Assembly (NCBI GenBank): GCA_034620365.1
Contig: JAQGEQ010000240.1
Coordinates: forward strand, 62,001-126,000
Source of the DNA: Pegea sp. RAD2-039
Taxonomy: Eukaryota > Chordata > Thaliacea > Salpida > Salpidae
DNA: 64,000 nt
Direction of reading: 5' to 3'
The notes beneath the pieces were generated by a model. That model saw nothing but the letters and a program-made list of their open reading frames with translations, made no database searches and had not been told where the DNA came from. Positions 1 to 13,700 of the stretch are shown here, piece by piece; the first letter of the stretch is position 1; each line of letters opens with the position of its first letter. The translations under genes were made by a program, and so were the position numbers.

Positions 1-691
1 GAGCCAGCTTGACTTTGTATTTATAATGTAAGTTTAAAAAATACAACTATTTAAGAAGAATAGAAGAGAGTATACTTATAAAAAGTTAGAGCGATATTAT
101 ATAGCCTGCTTGCTTCATGAGTTTTAGTTTCTTTTACCAAGAGTTTCAAAATCATCGTATGCTGAAGATAAGTTGTGAAGTTATTTGAATGTTGTTTTAT
201 CACATTTTAGACAAACAAACAACCTTTCTTATTTGACAGTCCGTGGGCTTGAATCGGAAGTACTTTGATTTTATCTACAGAACATTTAATAAGTTGAATA
301 AATGTTTAAGAATTTAGGCAAAAATAGTTTAATTTAAAAGCAAGTTTATTTGTTTCCATAAAATTTATCTTAATTTTTAAGTTTATCAAAATTCAAATTT
401 ATTTATTTTTTAAAACATCTATGTTAAGAAATTGTTTAGTATGTTTTCAAATTGAAGTTTTGATGATCGATTATTAGAGAAAGGTCAACATTTGCGCGTT
501 TAAAAGGTCAATTTGAGAAATTACTTACAATTTCAAGCTTGAATTTAATTAATTTTCATCTTTGGTTTAAATAAATTAAAGTTAATATTAGAATATTTGC
601 TTTAATCTAATATAGATTTATTTATTTTTCTTTGACCAGAAGTTAAAGAAGATTTTATCAAAGATTCTGAAAGTCTTTATTAAGTAAAAAT
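1..691. other. AT-rich intergenic DNA upstream of the synaptotagmin-like gene
   Basis: No reading frame with splice signals or recognisable protein similarity was seen on either strand. The stretch just before 692 presumably holds the promoter and 5' UTR of the synaptotagmin-like gene, but no specific element can be named. Confidence 0.5.
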
Positions 692-2718
692 ATGTTAGGC
701 TTTGCTGCCATTTTCTCGATATCCTTTTTCTCTGGACTTTTTATCGTCATTCTTTTGTTGGTGATGGTGTGTCTGATCTTGAAAAGGAAGCGAGATGCAG
801 AGCATGTTGAGCGTTGTCGAAATCTTCTCAGGAAATTTAACAGTAGCGGTCCCGCAGCAGGGAATTTTCCCTATTGTGATGCTACTTATACAAAGACAAA
901 CCCACCAGGACAGAGGTTCACTGAGTTTGTTCTGCCTGGACGGCTTTACGGAGATGCAGCAACTGGTCAGTTTGAGACTTCAAGATCAATTTGAATTTTT
1001 TAAATCAATTCAGTTTTCATTTCGATTAATTTCATGAAAATTAATTTCTATATCTGATTTTAGCAAATAATTAGCATACTTGAGGTTCAAACTGTTTAAT
1101 AACTGAAGTTGTTTTATGCTTTCAGCTGAAGAACGAAAAAGTTTGATTTCAATGAGGGACCCTATAATGCCAGAAACTCTTGATCCTTCTTTGTATGGCG
1201 ATGAAAAAGTGAGAACAGATCTTCTTTTCGATTTTCTAAAAGATCTGATCAATAGTATCTATAGAAGTCAACTTCATATATTTACAAGCAGATGTACAAA
1301 GTAGCTTTAACTTTTATTTAAAATTGTTTAAAGAATTTGAAAAGCTCTGAAGAAGCACGGACTAAGCCTCATGTCAAGTTTTCTGTATCTTATAATGAAA
1401 TCAACGAGTCTTTGGATGTTTTCTTGGATCTTATTCAAAATTTGCTTCTAGATACAAATGGTTTATAGATTTGATGCTTGATAGTTATATAAAAGTTTAT
1501 CTTTCTTCAATTTACGAATGGTTAACAATCATCAACTAATCAATTAATGATCTTCAAAAACTGCAAAAAATATGAAACTTTTGAATAAATTAAAGTATTT
1601 GTTTTCAAAGCTATTTAAGAAATTAACTTTTCTGACACAAAACATTTTTGTAAACAAACATCAAAAGATTAAATTATAATTTTAGTTAGATTTTATTCCA
1701 CAGTCTATCAACACTCTGTCTTTTTGTATTTCAACAGATGAAGCCCATTGCACTGTATGTGTGATGCCCAGTAGACAAGAACTTACTAGCCAAATCGCTG
1801 TCAAAAAAGATAAGTTTTTGGTGATTGGAGAGAACTTTAGGTTTGGAATCTACCAAAAAGATCTAGTTGAAAGTTACCTCTTGGTTTGTCAAAATAATTA
1901 ATAAAAAGTGAAAAGTCGTAATTATAAATGTCTTAGATTAAACTTTTCCGACAAACCTCACAATCCAAACTTGATTGTGTTGGGAGTGTTTTCTACAACT
2001 TACAAGAAGTCTCTTTTACTCAACCAACTACTTACTGGAAGAAACTTACTGCCCCTGATGCTAACCTTCGTCAAATTGTAAGCTCACAAAATTTGTGAAA
2101 GAAACATTATTTTTGAGTTTTAGACAGAAAGGCCAGCAGGACAAATCCTTCTCAGAATCGGGTATACTCCATCTAATGAGACTTTGAAGATCATGTTACT
2201 GAGAGCAAGGAATTTATTGGAAGTTGGAGAAGTTTCACAACCTCCAGGTTTCATCTTTGTGTTTTTTTAGTCTCAAACATTTTTGTTTTATGATCACAGA
2301 TCCCTATGTCAGAGTCGCGATTGTTCACGACGGAACAACAATTAAGAAGAAGAAGACATCGAAAAGGTTGAAGTCTTTCAATCCTACTTTCAATCAGCCA
2401 ATCAGCTTCAAGGTTCCCCTTACCATGCTCCCTAGGACTGAGATCAAAATTTACGTGGTTCATGATTCTCGGTAGGTCTCTATTCGTGATCTCACGTCGT
2501 TCTGATTATGACGTCACAGAGGAAGTAGCTCTTGTGATGGAAAAGCACAAAAGCAAGTGATTGGATTTGTAGAAATTGGTCCAGAATCGAGAAGAGAACA
2601 GCGCGAACATTGGAATGATTTGATGAGTGAAAGACAGAACACTAGATGGCATCATTTAAAGATCTCATCTGAGTTTGAATTTAACATACCAGAGATTGAG
2701 TCACCTCCAGAAAGTTGA
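692..2718 (+). CDS. Synaptotagmin-like protein, tandem C2A-C2B, probably calcium-independent
   Basis: Eight exons join in phase: 692-965, 1126-1208, 1334-1460, 1738-1883, 1937-2077, 2124-2247, 2300-2471, 2520-2718 (TGA), giving 421 aa, the classic synaptotagmin length. Seen: an N-terminal hydrophobic segment (about residues 3-29) followed by KRKR, as in type I synaptotagmin anchors. C2A (about 130-250) opens with VKFSVSYNE; C2B (about 262-405) shows GQILLRIGYTP, DPYVRV, the polybasic KKKKTSKR, LKSFNPTFNQ and a terminal WHHLK. Family knowledge: such proteins tether vesicles to membranes and SNAREs, and C2B polylysine binds acidic lipid. Loop aspartates that bind calcium appear missing: C2B loop 3 reads VVHDSR, and the C2A loops have no clear D-x-D. 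It therefore resembles the calcium-independent synaptotagmin classes; the exact orthologue is unresolved. No downstream AATAAA was pinned down. Confidence 0.9.
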
Positions 2719-5279
2719 AATTAACATCTTCTACTAAAAAAGATTAAAAACTGAAAATGTAGAAGTGGTTTTCTGATGAATCGGTTTCTACTGAATTGCT
2801 GTTGATTTAACATTCATCATTCGACATTTGGTTTTCGGTATTTGATTGAAAAATGTCAACAATTTCTTTTTATCTTATATTTAAAGTCTAAAATAACAAC
2901 ATTATAGATTTCTACTGTGCTTGTTTGTTGATATTTCAAGAATTTTATTTATCATTGGTGTTTTGATTATGTATAAAAAAAAGCTTCAGCATTTTCACTT
3001 TTCAAAAATATCATTTAAAGTTTTTTCATTAAACGGAGTTTGAATTCATATTTACTAAATTTAAAGTTTTTATTTAAAAATAAAAAATAATAATTTAAAA
3101 AATATTTTGAATTTAATTTTAAACTATAACTTTTGCAATTTGTGATAAAATCTTAAAACAATTATTTTAAAGATACTATTTGTTATATTCTGGAAAATGA
3201 TAAATTATTTTCCAGTTTTTATACTTAAAACCAAATCGATACCTTAAATAAACATTTATCTGTAGAATAAGACCAAGTAGAAAAACCCTCGACAATTCTG
3301 ATATTTTATCAAGTTCAATTAGTTTTAAGTAAAAATGACTATTCTAAAATAAAAAAGGAGCAAACGAAATAAACTTGTTTTTGTGTTAGTGAGCAAAACC
3401 TCTTCGAATCGATTGTTTGAAGTACTTTAAGTGTGCATTAACTGTTAGAAGTGTAATAAAAAGATAGTTACTGAAAAATGAAAGTCGAATTTCTTTCAAA
3501 CTTCTGATAAAATAAGCTTCATTTGTATTTCGCACTAATTAAAATATCAACTTGCATTAAATTCAAAAATTTGATAAAATCTTGAGATATCGATAGGTTG
3601 TTATCACAAATATCTAATTGAAATTTCTTTGTGAATTTCGAGGTCTATTGAACAACTGATTGAACTACACAGGTTTATATCATAAGTTTACAAAATATCA
3701 CCTGAGGCCCTTTTAACGTCAAATCAATGGTCCCGAAAAAAGAACTCTCTCATATTCCATAATAACTACTCATCAGAAGAAAATTTCTATTTCTATTTGA
3801 GATAAACAGCCATAAAGAAGATACCTTAAGTGATTTGTACATCAAGTCATTAAACAGAAAGATGTAGAAACATTTGAGTCGTACTTATAAACCTTTAGTT
3901 TTTTGATTTTAGATAGATCTTTTAATAATTGTATTGTGGGTTATTTATTAATAATTTTAAAATATATTTTTGATAATCTTTTTTAAGATTTGACTTTTAA
4001 CGTATAACATAATTCATTATTAATGACAGATATATAGAAAGTAGTAATCAAAAAAACATGGTTCAAAATATTTATGTAACTGTAAATTATATTTAGAGTA
4101 TACAACCACTTTAATTTCAAAACTTAAAAACGTGAGAAGGTTCTATAACCTTGTAAAGTAAGCAAAAGCTCTACTATATTAGAATACTAAATAAAAGATT
4201 ACTTCAGCTTTATAGAAATTGAAGCCCCCAAATTAATTATAACAAAAGATGTAATGAATCACCAAACTTATACAAATTAACGTTAGTTTACTAGTAATGA
4301 AAATATAATTTTAAGTTATATTTTAATTAAAAGTTGTTATAGTTCTTTGAAATTATAAGCAAACTTGGCCTATTCTTAGATATAATTTAGCCAAAAATTA
4401 ACATTAAGTTTTTCTTTTTTTTTGGTGTTAAGGATAGTATTATTTGAAATAATATTTTTAAATATTCATTTGTAGCAAATAGGTTCCCATACTATTTGAC
4501 AAATTAGTTAGCATTTTTAAAATTTTCTTGTTTTTTGGTCATTAGCGGTTTTTAGTCAACGTTTTCTGCCAGAATTTATGAATTTATCACAAATAAGTCA
4601 TATACTTGTTTATTAAGTGTGCTGAAGACTCATCTTCTATACATAAAGATCTCTCGAAGAAGCCTACTGTAATTACTCTTGAAGTTTCCAAAAAATTCTT
4701 CAGCTGTTGCTTTACAATTTACAAAACTTTAATTTCTAAATTAATGTAAAGTGATAATAAACTTTCTTTAGTTATTTTTTTGTACATTGTTGTGATGTTC
4801 ATAAATATAGTTTATATATATTATTATGAAACAGAAACAAACATGAAACATTTCAAATATTTGGCTTACAGGTGGTTTGTTTATCGAGCATCTGATTTCA
4901 AATTTAGAAAATATTCGAGCATTTTTGATTTGTACTTACTTGATTTAATCTACTTGAAGGTTTCAGTTTTTAACAAATTTTTATTAAAATTATATATTTT
5001 TATCTGCTAAATCTACCAAAGAAATTTATTGAATATTGTTCAACTTTTTATAATAAATGTATAAATCTAAACACAGAAAAATATTGATAATAATTTCAGA
5101 AGAAAATTTTATCATGTTTTTTCAAAAAGTACTTTCAAGACTAATACAAAAATATTTTCTTTTTGATAAATATTGATTTTATACTTAGATTTTTATCGCA
5201 ATTTTAAAAAACTTAATCAGCAAACATAAAGTAATTTAAAAATCGTTTTCATTTTTGAAGTTTTCATAAACTTAAAAAA
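2719..5279. other. 2.6 kb intergenic region with nothing recognised
   Basis: AT-rich DNA between two genes on the same strand. An open frame at 4780-5010 is rich in I, Y, F and K, has no splice or domain support, and looks like chance. The part before 5280 should contain the promoter of the giant FN3 gene. Confidence 0.5.
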
Positions 5280-7778
5280 ATGAGAATTATTCATACATTT
5301 TTGCTGTTTGCTTTTTTTATTGGATATTCTTTAGAAAGAAAAATAAAAGGGAAATTGTCTTCTTCTAATGATCCTGGTAAGAAATCATTTTGCAACAAAA
5401 CATAATTTTATCTATTTCAAGTTTACTTTAAATTTTTAAGTCAAAGAAATTTGAAACAAAAACAATGTAATGATTGATAGAATTGTTAATTTTTAAATTT
5501 AAAATAGGCTAAGAATTTCTATTTACAAACCTATGCACCAAATAAAATGAAGTAATAATAAATATTTATTGCAATTTTTTAAAATGTAATTAATCGATAC
5601 ACTGATTAAAACTATTTTTTGACATTATTTAACAAAACTTTTAAATCAAAACAATTTTTTACCATCTAAGCTAAAACTGAAAGTTGTTAAAAAGTTTGTT
5701 TAAAATGAAATCAAGATGTAACTTAATTTTTATATTTGAAACGATCTCATATCACAAATTAAGTATTTAGTTTAAATTAATTTTTATTAAAGTTTACAGT
5801 TAATTTTAAAATAGACAGGTTTTATTAAGATAAGTTATGATAATAGTCATAAATTTTGTAATGATAATTGGTTTTATCGATGCATTTGATCAACGCTTCA
5901 ATGATTAATGATTTTTAAAAAGTTAATTTAGTGATTAATTTAATCTTAATGATCAATAACCAACAAACTAACAACTAAAACTTTGTCCAGACTATCTTTC
6001 TTAAAAATATGGATGTTTTTACAAAATCTAATTACCAATAATCTAAATTTAACAATTTTTTATAAATGCAAAGCTTTATGACTTTGAAATACCCTTAGGC
6101 TATTGAAAATTTTTTGAAATGAATCATGATAGACTGAAAATATTCAATTGACTTATCAACTTTACTTCATCACTTTCAGTAGCTTGTTCTTCTCAATAGT
6201 TTTTCCTTTTCAGACATCTGTAAATTAAAAAAGTTGGACTTCTACTTTTTATTGGAGACTTCTGCCTTTGTGGGTACAACTAATTTGAAATTTTTGAAAA
6301 CTTATTTAAAAGGGATTATAGAAAAACTTACGATTAGTGAAGAATATACTCGTGTATCAGTCACCACGTAAGTCTCAGACACGCAATAGTATTGAAATTA
6401 GATACTTTAATCTAAACTTTAATTACTTTGGATTTTCAATTAACCAAATTTCGACTAACTTTAATTGTCTATAAAATTTTCATGCATTATAGATGAACAT
6501 TTTTGTATAGGCTGTTTAGTTTGTAGAAAAACTTTATTCTGTTAACTTAACAAGTTGCTATTTTTTTCTTATTTCCTTTGAAAGTTCTACAAACAACTCC
6601 TTAAAGCTTAAAATTACTATTTATAGCGAGCAGGAACAAGTAATATTCCTATAAAATTAATCCACAATCAACCTATTGTTACTTGTTATTTTGAAAAATT
6701 ATCACTTGAATTAAAAAACTATTGATCTTAAATGAAAAATATATTTTAAAACTTTCTAATTTAGAAAACAACTAAAGGTTAGATTTTGTTCAAATGATTT
6801 CTTAAAAATCTTTAAAACATTTTCTTAATTTAGTTTTTTAAAACGAAAAATCTTTTTAATGTATGTCGACATTCTTACAAACTTTCTTTTCTCAAAAAAT
6901 GTCGATGGATCTGCTTATGACAGTTTTAATTACATTGGGTAGATATTACATACTCTGGTTGCTTTATCATGTCGACAGTAAATATCAAAGCATTTAGAAA
7001 GCGAAAACTCGTGTAATTCCTTTAGTTATTTTCAAAATAAGTGATTTATCTTGATAAAATAATTTTCAACATCAAATTAATCATTATACCACGATAAACA
7101 CTAAAATATTTAAAATTTTTACATTTTCACGAAAAATAATCTTAGTTTTTAGTTTTATTAATTCCTTTAATGTCCAGTGTTAAAATATCAAAACAGATTT
7201 AATAAAAATCTCAAAGAAGAGTGCTCTTTGAATGAAGGGATCTCAAAAGCTAAGGTCATGGACGTTATTGATAGTTTAACATCAAAGGGATACGGATTTT
7301 CAGCTAGAGCAACAATGCGATATGCTGTGAAGAACCTTTTCGAACCAGAACATGGTCAGTAGTGATGAATTTTGATTGTCGAAAACAAATCGAAATCATT
7401 TTTGTTTCTACAAATGATGGAAATATAAAAGATGGTTTTTCAGGTTTTGATCTTCAATTAAAATACTTTTACCAATTTACAGGTAGAAGAGAAAACGTAG
7501 CAGCAGTCTGCTTACTTTTTGTAGCTTATCCCTTCCTTAAAAATTACAAGACTCCCTCTCAATCTCTTCGAGACAAATGTCGTCTTGTTGTAGTAGGATC
7601 AAATTGTAAGTAGACTAATACAACATCTTCAAACTAAATTGAAACTTCTTAGATGCTCGTCTTCTTCAAATGTTCCAAGTTGCTTCTGAGCCTTCATCCC
7701 GGCAAGTGGTTTTCAGCAGAAGATTTCCGGATCTTCCTCGCCGATTAGATCTTACAACTAAGGTTATATGTGACAATC
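5280..7778 (+). other. Signal peptide and degenerate vWA domain of the giant gene
   Basis: Exons 5280-5376, 6214-6367, 7197-7354, 7483-7605 and 7653-7778. The domain opens with KLDFYFLLETSAFVG, where ordinary vWA domains read D-x-S-x-S; the metal-ion site is therefore ETSAF and lacks its key aspartate and last serine. Further vWA landmarks follow: RVSVTTF, the helix KAKVMDVIDSL, AVKNLF, CRLVVVG and the closing ASEPSSRQVVF...F-x-x-L. The usual TDG strand end reads FVAYPF. It keeps the fold but probably not metal-dependent ligand binding (inference). Acceptors at 7197 and 7483 were chosen for domain alignment. An upstream acceptor at 7444 would add 13 codons, and a phase-compatible 105-bp segment at 6834-6938 could be an optional exon. 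Introns 5377-6213 and 6368-7196 show nothing else. Confidence 0.85.
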
Positions 7779-10700
7779 GTAAGTGACTGAAACTCGTGAC
7801 GTAAGTGATGACGTCATCAAAACATTATACAGCCCTTGTAGCTCCTCGTATGTATTCTATTGGAACAGCTGCAGACTCGGTGAAAGTTGGATGGACGCCA
7901 CAGCCTTTTGCTTCTTATTTTATCAATGAGGTAAAAGTTGATTTCGATATGAAATTGCTTCTACCCTGAAGCCATGGTTGCTTTGGAAACTGATGTAATC
8001 CGAGCTTGTAGTTTGCGCTATTTGAACCGATCTACATTTCAAATGCATTTGAATATCGGCACAATATTTGTTACATGAGAAAATGATTTAAAATTACATT
8101 TTTATAGATTCATAACATTACTACCAAAAAAGTAATCGATAAACAAAGAAAAGAAAGTACCGAGAACACAGTGGAGTTCGGAAACCTCAAGTCGGGGTCT
8201 TATTTCGAGATATTTATCTGGCCAATGGACGAAAGAAACAAAAAAGGACCTGTCGGTCGCTTGTTAGTAGCAACTGGTAAGTTATAGAAGTTTTTGATAA
8301 ATATAAAATGTTAGTAATAATAATTTGACCAGGTTTAAAAAAAGTTAATTTCAATTCATAAAAACTACTTTTAAAGAGTTTCTTTCTTCAGGTTTAGCTG
8401 CTCCTGTGTTACAAGTTAAAGAAGAAGATATTTTTGCTAATTCAGTCCTCATCACTTGGAATAATGAAATAGATCAAACACTTCAATATTATGGAATTGC
8501 CAAACCAACTGATTCTAACTCTGTAAGCTTTAAATGGAGATTTTGTCAAAAGCTTTTTATCATCTTAAGGATTTCTTAAGTTTAATATTTACTTTGTCTG
8601 ATTATAAGCTGTTTAGAAGTTAAACAAATATTTGTGTTAAAAAAGATTCATAAAGTAGTTTAGCTGATCTTTAAATTTTCTAATTTTTTTAAAGTATGTT
8701 TTATACTTTCAACATAAAGAAAAACAAATTATAAAGATGCAAGTCTTAATTTTTGTAAAATTTATGATTGTTTAACTAACTGAAATATATTTAGACTGAA
8801 GTCAAAGTACTTTTACATGGAAAAAAAGCAAATGTAACTGGATTGGAAGCTGGGACTGCTTACACGTTTGATGTGGTCAGTTATAAAAGGCTTCAATCAA
8901 ATCAGTTGATGGAAAAAGTTTCTCCAATCAATTTTACTACCGGTCAATAAATTACATAACATTGTATATTATAATAGGATCTGATACTTAAATGCTTTGT
9001 TTAAACATCATTGCTTTAAGTTAACAAAATAAGAAACAATTTTATCTAAAAATTTTTTCTTAGTAATCAAATTTCATTTACTTGAATGACTTTTCTGTTT
9101 TTCGTAGGACCTGAATCACCCACTATTAAAGTGCTAAAAAGTGACAAAGAAAAGGTTTTGGTTGGATGGAAACCAGTCAAATGTAAGTTTGATGAACTAT
9201 TATGTTAACAGATCAAGTTTCAAAGCTCATATTTTTTACAAAAATTTTGGTTTTGTTTTAGTTGAGGTATCTGATAGTTTTAGATACAATTTAAAAAGGG
9301 GTTTATGACAGATAGAAATTCACTTTACGGTTTCAATTACCATCATCACCTCCAAATAATAGACTTCGACAATTGTAGGTTATTTACAGACACATTTTTT
9401 TCAAACTTTTTATACCTAACTTTCACTTTAAAAACTCAAACTTAAAAAAAACGAGACTATAGAGGTTAGTAAAGATTAAATCAGTCTCCGAAACCAAAGA
9501 TTGGGTTGAAATGTTGAAGTTTCGGCCAGAGTTATCTTTGAAGGCAGTCAACACATTTCGTATAATAATAATGAGCAAGTGTATATAGGCAATCTTTTTA
9601 ATCAAAAGATTAAAAACTATTAGCTATAAGACAGTTTGGTTGAAAATCGAAATATACTTATACAAAAATCTTAATGCTTTATTAGTTGGGGGTATATACT
9701 CTAAAATAAGGAAATTCACATTTTGCAATTTGCAATTTGCTTATAGCAGGTGAATTTTTCACCTTAATTCACAAAGAACAAGTTTTTCCTGTTTGACAAG
9801 TTTTTAATGCATCAGTTTTAATAACTGAAGAGCCTTGTATCTGTAGGTGCTAATTTTAATGGTATTACAAATTAAAGTTTTAGTCACGCTGACAGAGAAA
9901 TGCAAAATTATGATTTCATCAAAAATTTAATGAATTTTATATAAATTAAAGTATGAAGATAGCTGTCTGTAAATAATTTTTTAAGTTTGAAAAATATCAA
10001 CTTAATTATATGATTAAATCTAAATGGATACAATAAAGCTATTAGAAATTTCTCTGCTCATTTTATATTGAAAATTTTACAATTTATAAGACAAATAGAA
10101 CCAAACAATTTGTAGACTATCTAAAATTTCAATTTTTTTTGAGAAATTAGTAGATCTAAATTGTTATTTAAAAAGTTATTCAAATTTATGTAGCGAATTA
10201 ATACCAAAATCTTTCACATTTTTACTGAAACTCAATTTTGAAATTACAGCTATTTCAAAATTTCAAAATTTAACAAATTATTACTTTTTTTCAAAGATTT
10301 TATTTGTACATGATGTTAGTATGTTGTAATTAAGATTACGTTTTTGCTTTAATAAAGATATGATTGCAAATTGAAATTCTAAAGTAATAAAGAAGTTATT
10401 GAGTTTCGGTTGTAAGAAATAGTATACTGCTAACCATGAAGAAATTCAAATTAAACAAAAAATGTTTTTTTTGGATTTTGGAAATAATTAAAAATTGAAT
10501 AAATATTTAACTACCTTGACTATTTATTAAAATTATAAATCTTCTATTGTTCAGCTGCTCTTCATTATATTATCGAAGTATCCGCTGTCGACGAAGGAAC
10601 AACCAAAAAATATGATTTTATTAACGACACTCAATTCGATGTTCCAGAGTTAATTGCTTCGAAGGTTTATTTATTAGACGCCTACACTTTGGGAAAAAGA

Positions 10701-13700
10701 AAAACTTACAGCAAAATTAAAAACAGTCTACGATTATTCACAGGTTGATTTGTTCGTTACATATCAATGCTAAAATCATATATGATAAGTTTACGTAAAG
10801 TTAGATAATTTTGATAGAGATTAAACTTGTTTATTAACGACCTGGTTAATTATAAAAGTTGATTATTTTACAATTACATCTAAGATGTCTAAAGAATTTT
10901 AATTCGATTTTTCATGAACTATTCGAAAACTGAGTTTTCGTTAATTATTTTAAAGATTTAATAATTTTTCTATAATTAGTTTAAGTACTTGCAAATATTT
11001 AAATAAATGACTAATGAAAAAATTAATTTTATTTTTAGGACCAGCAAATCCATCAGATTTGAGGCTCATGAGTATCAGTGAAACTGAAGTAAAGTTGATT
11101 TGGCAACCAATGGAAGGTAGGATTGATAATAGTTGAAAAAATGTTTGTAGTTTCAAGTAATTTTGTTGTTAACACAAAATGCTTATAAAATTGTAGTAAA
11201 AGTTTAGCTACAAAAACGAAAGAATAGATTACATGCAGCAGAAAAGTACTTAAATACAGATATGAAAAGCTTTTAAAACTTTTATTTCAATAGGAGCATT
11301 AGAATATTGGATTTCAATTGAAGCTGGGTTAGGAGAAAGTAAATTGTTTGTGGATAAAATAATAACAAATGCTACCACGTGCATTGTGAAAGAATTAAAT
11401 CCCGGTGTGTGGTATACAATCACACCATATTCAGTGGATGATGTGAAAGTTACTGATGGCAATATTATCAGTCCACTGGTTGTTCAAACAAGTAATATTT
11501 TTTATACTCAAATAAAACAAGTTCACAATATCTTGACATCAAATGACAGACATAATCTTTTTATTAAATTATAAGTTTAATTATAGTTCATAACTGATTT
11601 GATTTAAATTCGACTGGTAAGATAAGTTTAAATGATTTAGCAGAAGATTATTCTACCGCATACGTAAATTTATGTTCAAGTAAAATTATGTGCAATTTAT
11701 TATACAATAAAGCCAGGTTAATAAATTATTATCATTAAAACGAGCCAAATAAAGATTCTCCAACAATAAACATTGCAACTAATCAAATTAAAATCAAGTA
11801 CAAAAGGTTAGATTTGATTTTTAGTTGATTTAAAATGCAAACAATCAAAAGCAAATTAAAATGTTTTTATGAAAGTCTCATTGTACGAATTTTTAATATA
11901 TCTACATATGAACTATCACAAGTTAAAAGACGTTGACTCGTTTTTAACTTTATAAAACAGCTTTTTATTAATTAAATTGTTATCTTTATTTTATCTCCAG
12001 CAAAATTGCTCCAACAAATTAGTTGATGTAAAAGTTTTTAGAATAGAATTACTATTTTGCACATTACATTTGATCTTACAGTCACATTTGTTTTAAACTT
12101 TTGAATTTCATGCTATCTTTGAAAAAATCCTGGAAATTTCTATGGGCGTTTCAAAATAATAAAAATATAAGTTTAAACGTTGGCAAAAATAAACAAATCA
12201 GTTTGTGTAATTAAGAGTCAAAAAGTTTTTAACAGATTTGGACTTTTGAAGTAATCAAAATAATTTCTTGTTTGTTTTAGCAGAATTGTTAATCCTTGAG
12301 ACTACTTACCGTAATTAGGTTTTATTTAAGATCGAAATTATATCTAAGCACTCAATACTTAAAACATTTTTTGAACCACATCTTGTTAATCCCTTTTTTA
12401 TTACAGTACCTTTGCCTCCAGCTGAAATCAATGGAGCTGCAGAAAGTAGGAGTGTTAATCTCACATGGATAGCTTCTCAAGGTAATGATAAAATAATCAA
12501 CAATAATTTTAAATACTTTTAAATTATTTCTTTATAAACTTAAGGAGGAGAATTTTATGAAGTGTATTTCAAAGAAGGTTTATTAGGATCTTTTGAATTA
12601 TCAAACACAACAAACCAACTTGAAATCAAACAAGATGGATTAGATCCAAGTACAAGATATATTTTTGCAATAAAAACAGTTTCTCAGGCAAAGAATATCA
12701 GCAAATTCAGTGATCAGTTTTCTATAACCACCTGTGAGTACTAACAAATAAACCAATTAAAATAATTAAAAAAATAATTTTTAAACTTGTTGTCATAGAA
12801 GAAATTACTGAACCACTAAACTTCTAATTTAATCTTTAACTTCTGTTACTTTGTTTTCAGTACCTCCATCTACGAGCAAACTTCATGCTAGCGATATCAC
12901 CGCTGATAAAGTTACTATCAAATGGCAACCTGTACAAAGTAAAGAAAATTATTTAGCTCAGTAAAATAAAAAATTGAAGTAAAAATTACTAAATTTTCAA
13001 GCAAAAAATAAAATTTGAAAATAATTTACTCATTGATGATTATTTTTTACTTTTTTGTATAGAATGTCTAGGTTATTTGCTTACACTTTTCCAATATCAA
13101 ACTGAAATTGTTTCAATGAGAAGCAACGAAACTTCAGAAACTATGGACTCATTACTGGCAGGAAACTTTTATAATGCCTCAGTATACTCGATTGGGACTG
13201 AGAAAAGAGTAAATATTTATGAACCTACAACTATCACCTTTCAAACAGGTAGCAACTGCATAAAAATACTAATTGTTTATATTAATCAACTTTTTTATTT
13301 TTGATAGTTGCAAGCCCTCCAAAAAATGTTAAAGTTATTGAGTTTGGAGACAAATATTTGATAGTTAGTTGGGAACCGGCTGTAGGTAAAATAGTTTTGA
13401 TTGGTTAATTTACTTTCTTAATGTGTAATCAAAAAACATAATACAACTGGTAAGAGTTTTATGAAAACCTTTCTAAAATAATTACCTGAAACAGTTTGGT
13501 TTAGCAACCGGATTTTTGTTAATATTCAAACTATTTTCTAACCATATCATAGGTGCTGACGGCTACCGTATCGTAGTCACAAAGCTAAATGAAAAGACAA
13601 CAAAAAAAGAGACGAAAGTTTACAAAGTTCTTGATGGCAAACAAGTGAATGTTACAGATCTTCTACCTGTCACAGAATACCAGATTTCTGTTTACACAAT

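Noticed and set aside
1010-1252. Minus-strand 80-codon frame overlapping synaptotagmin exon 2
   Set aside because: Opposite-strand shadow of a well-supported exon and adjacent introns.
4780-5010. 76-codon open frame before the giant gene
   Set aside because: Composition typical of AT-rich noise (Y, I, F, K, L) with no splice or domain evidence.
7444-7482. Earlier acceptor adding 13 codons to the fourth exon of the vWA domain
   Set aside because: It is in frame, but the acceptor at 7483 gives the better vWA alignment (LFEPEHG directly followed by RRENV). It may be a minor alternative.
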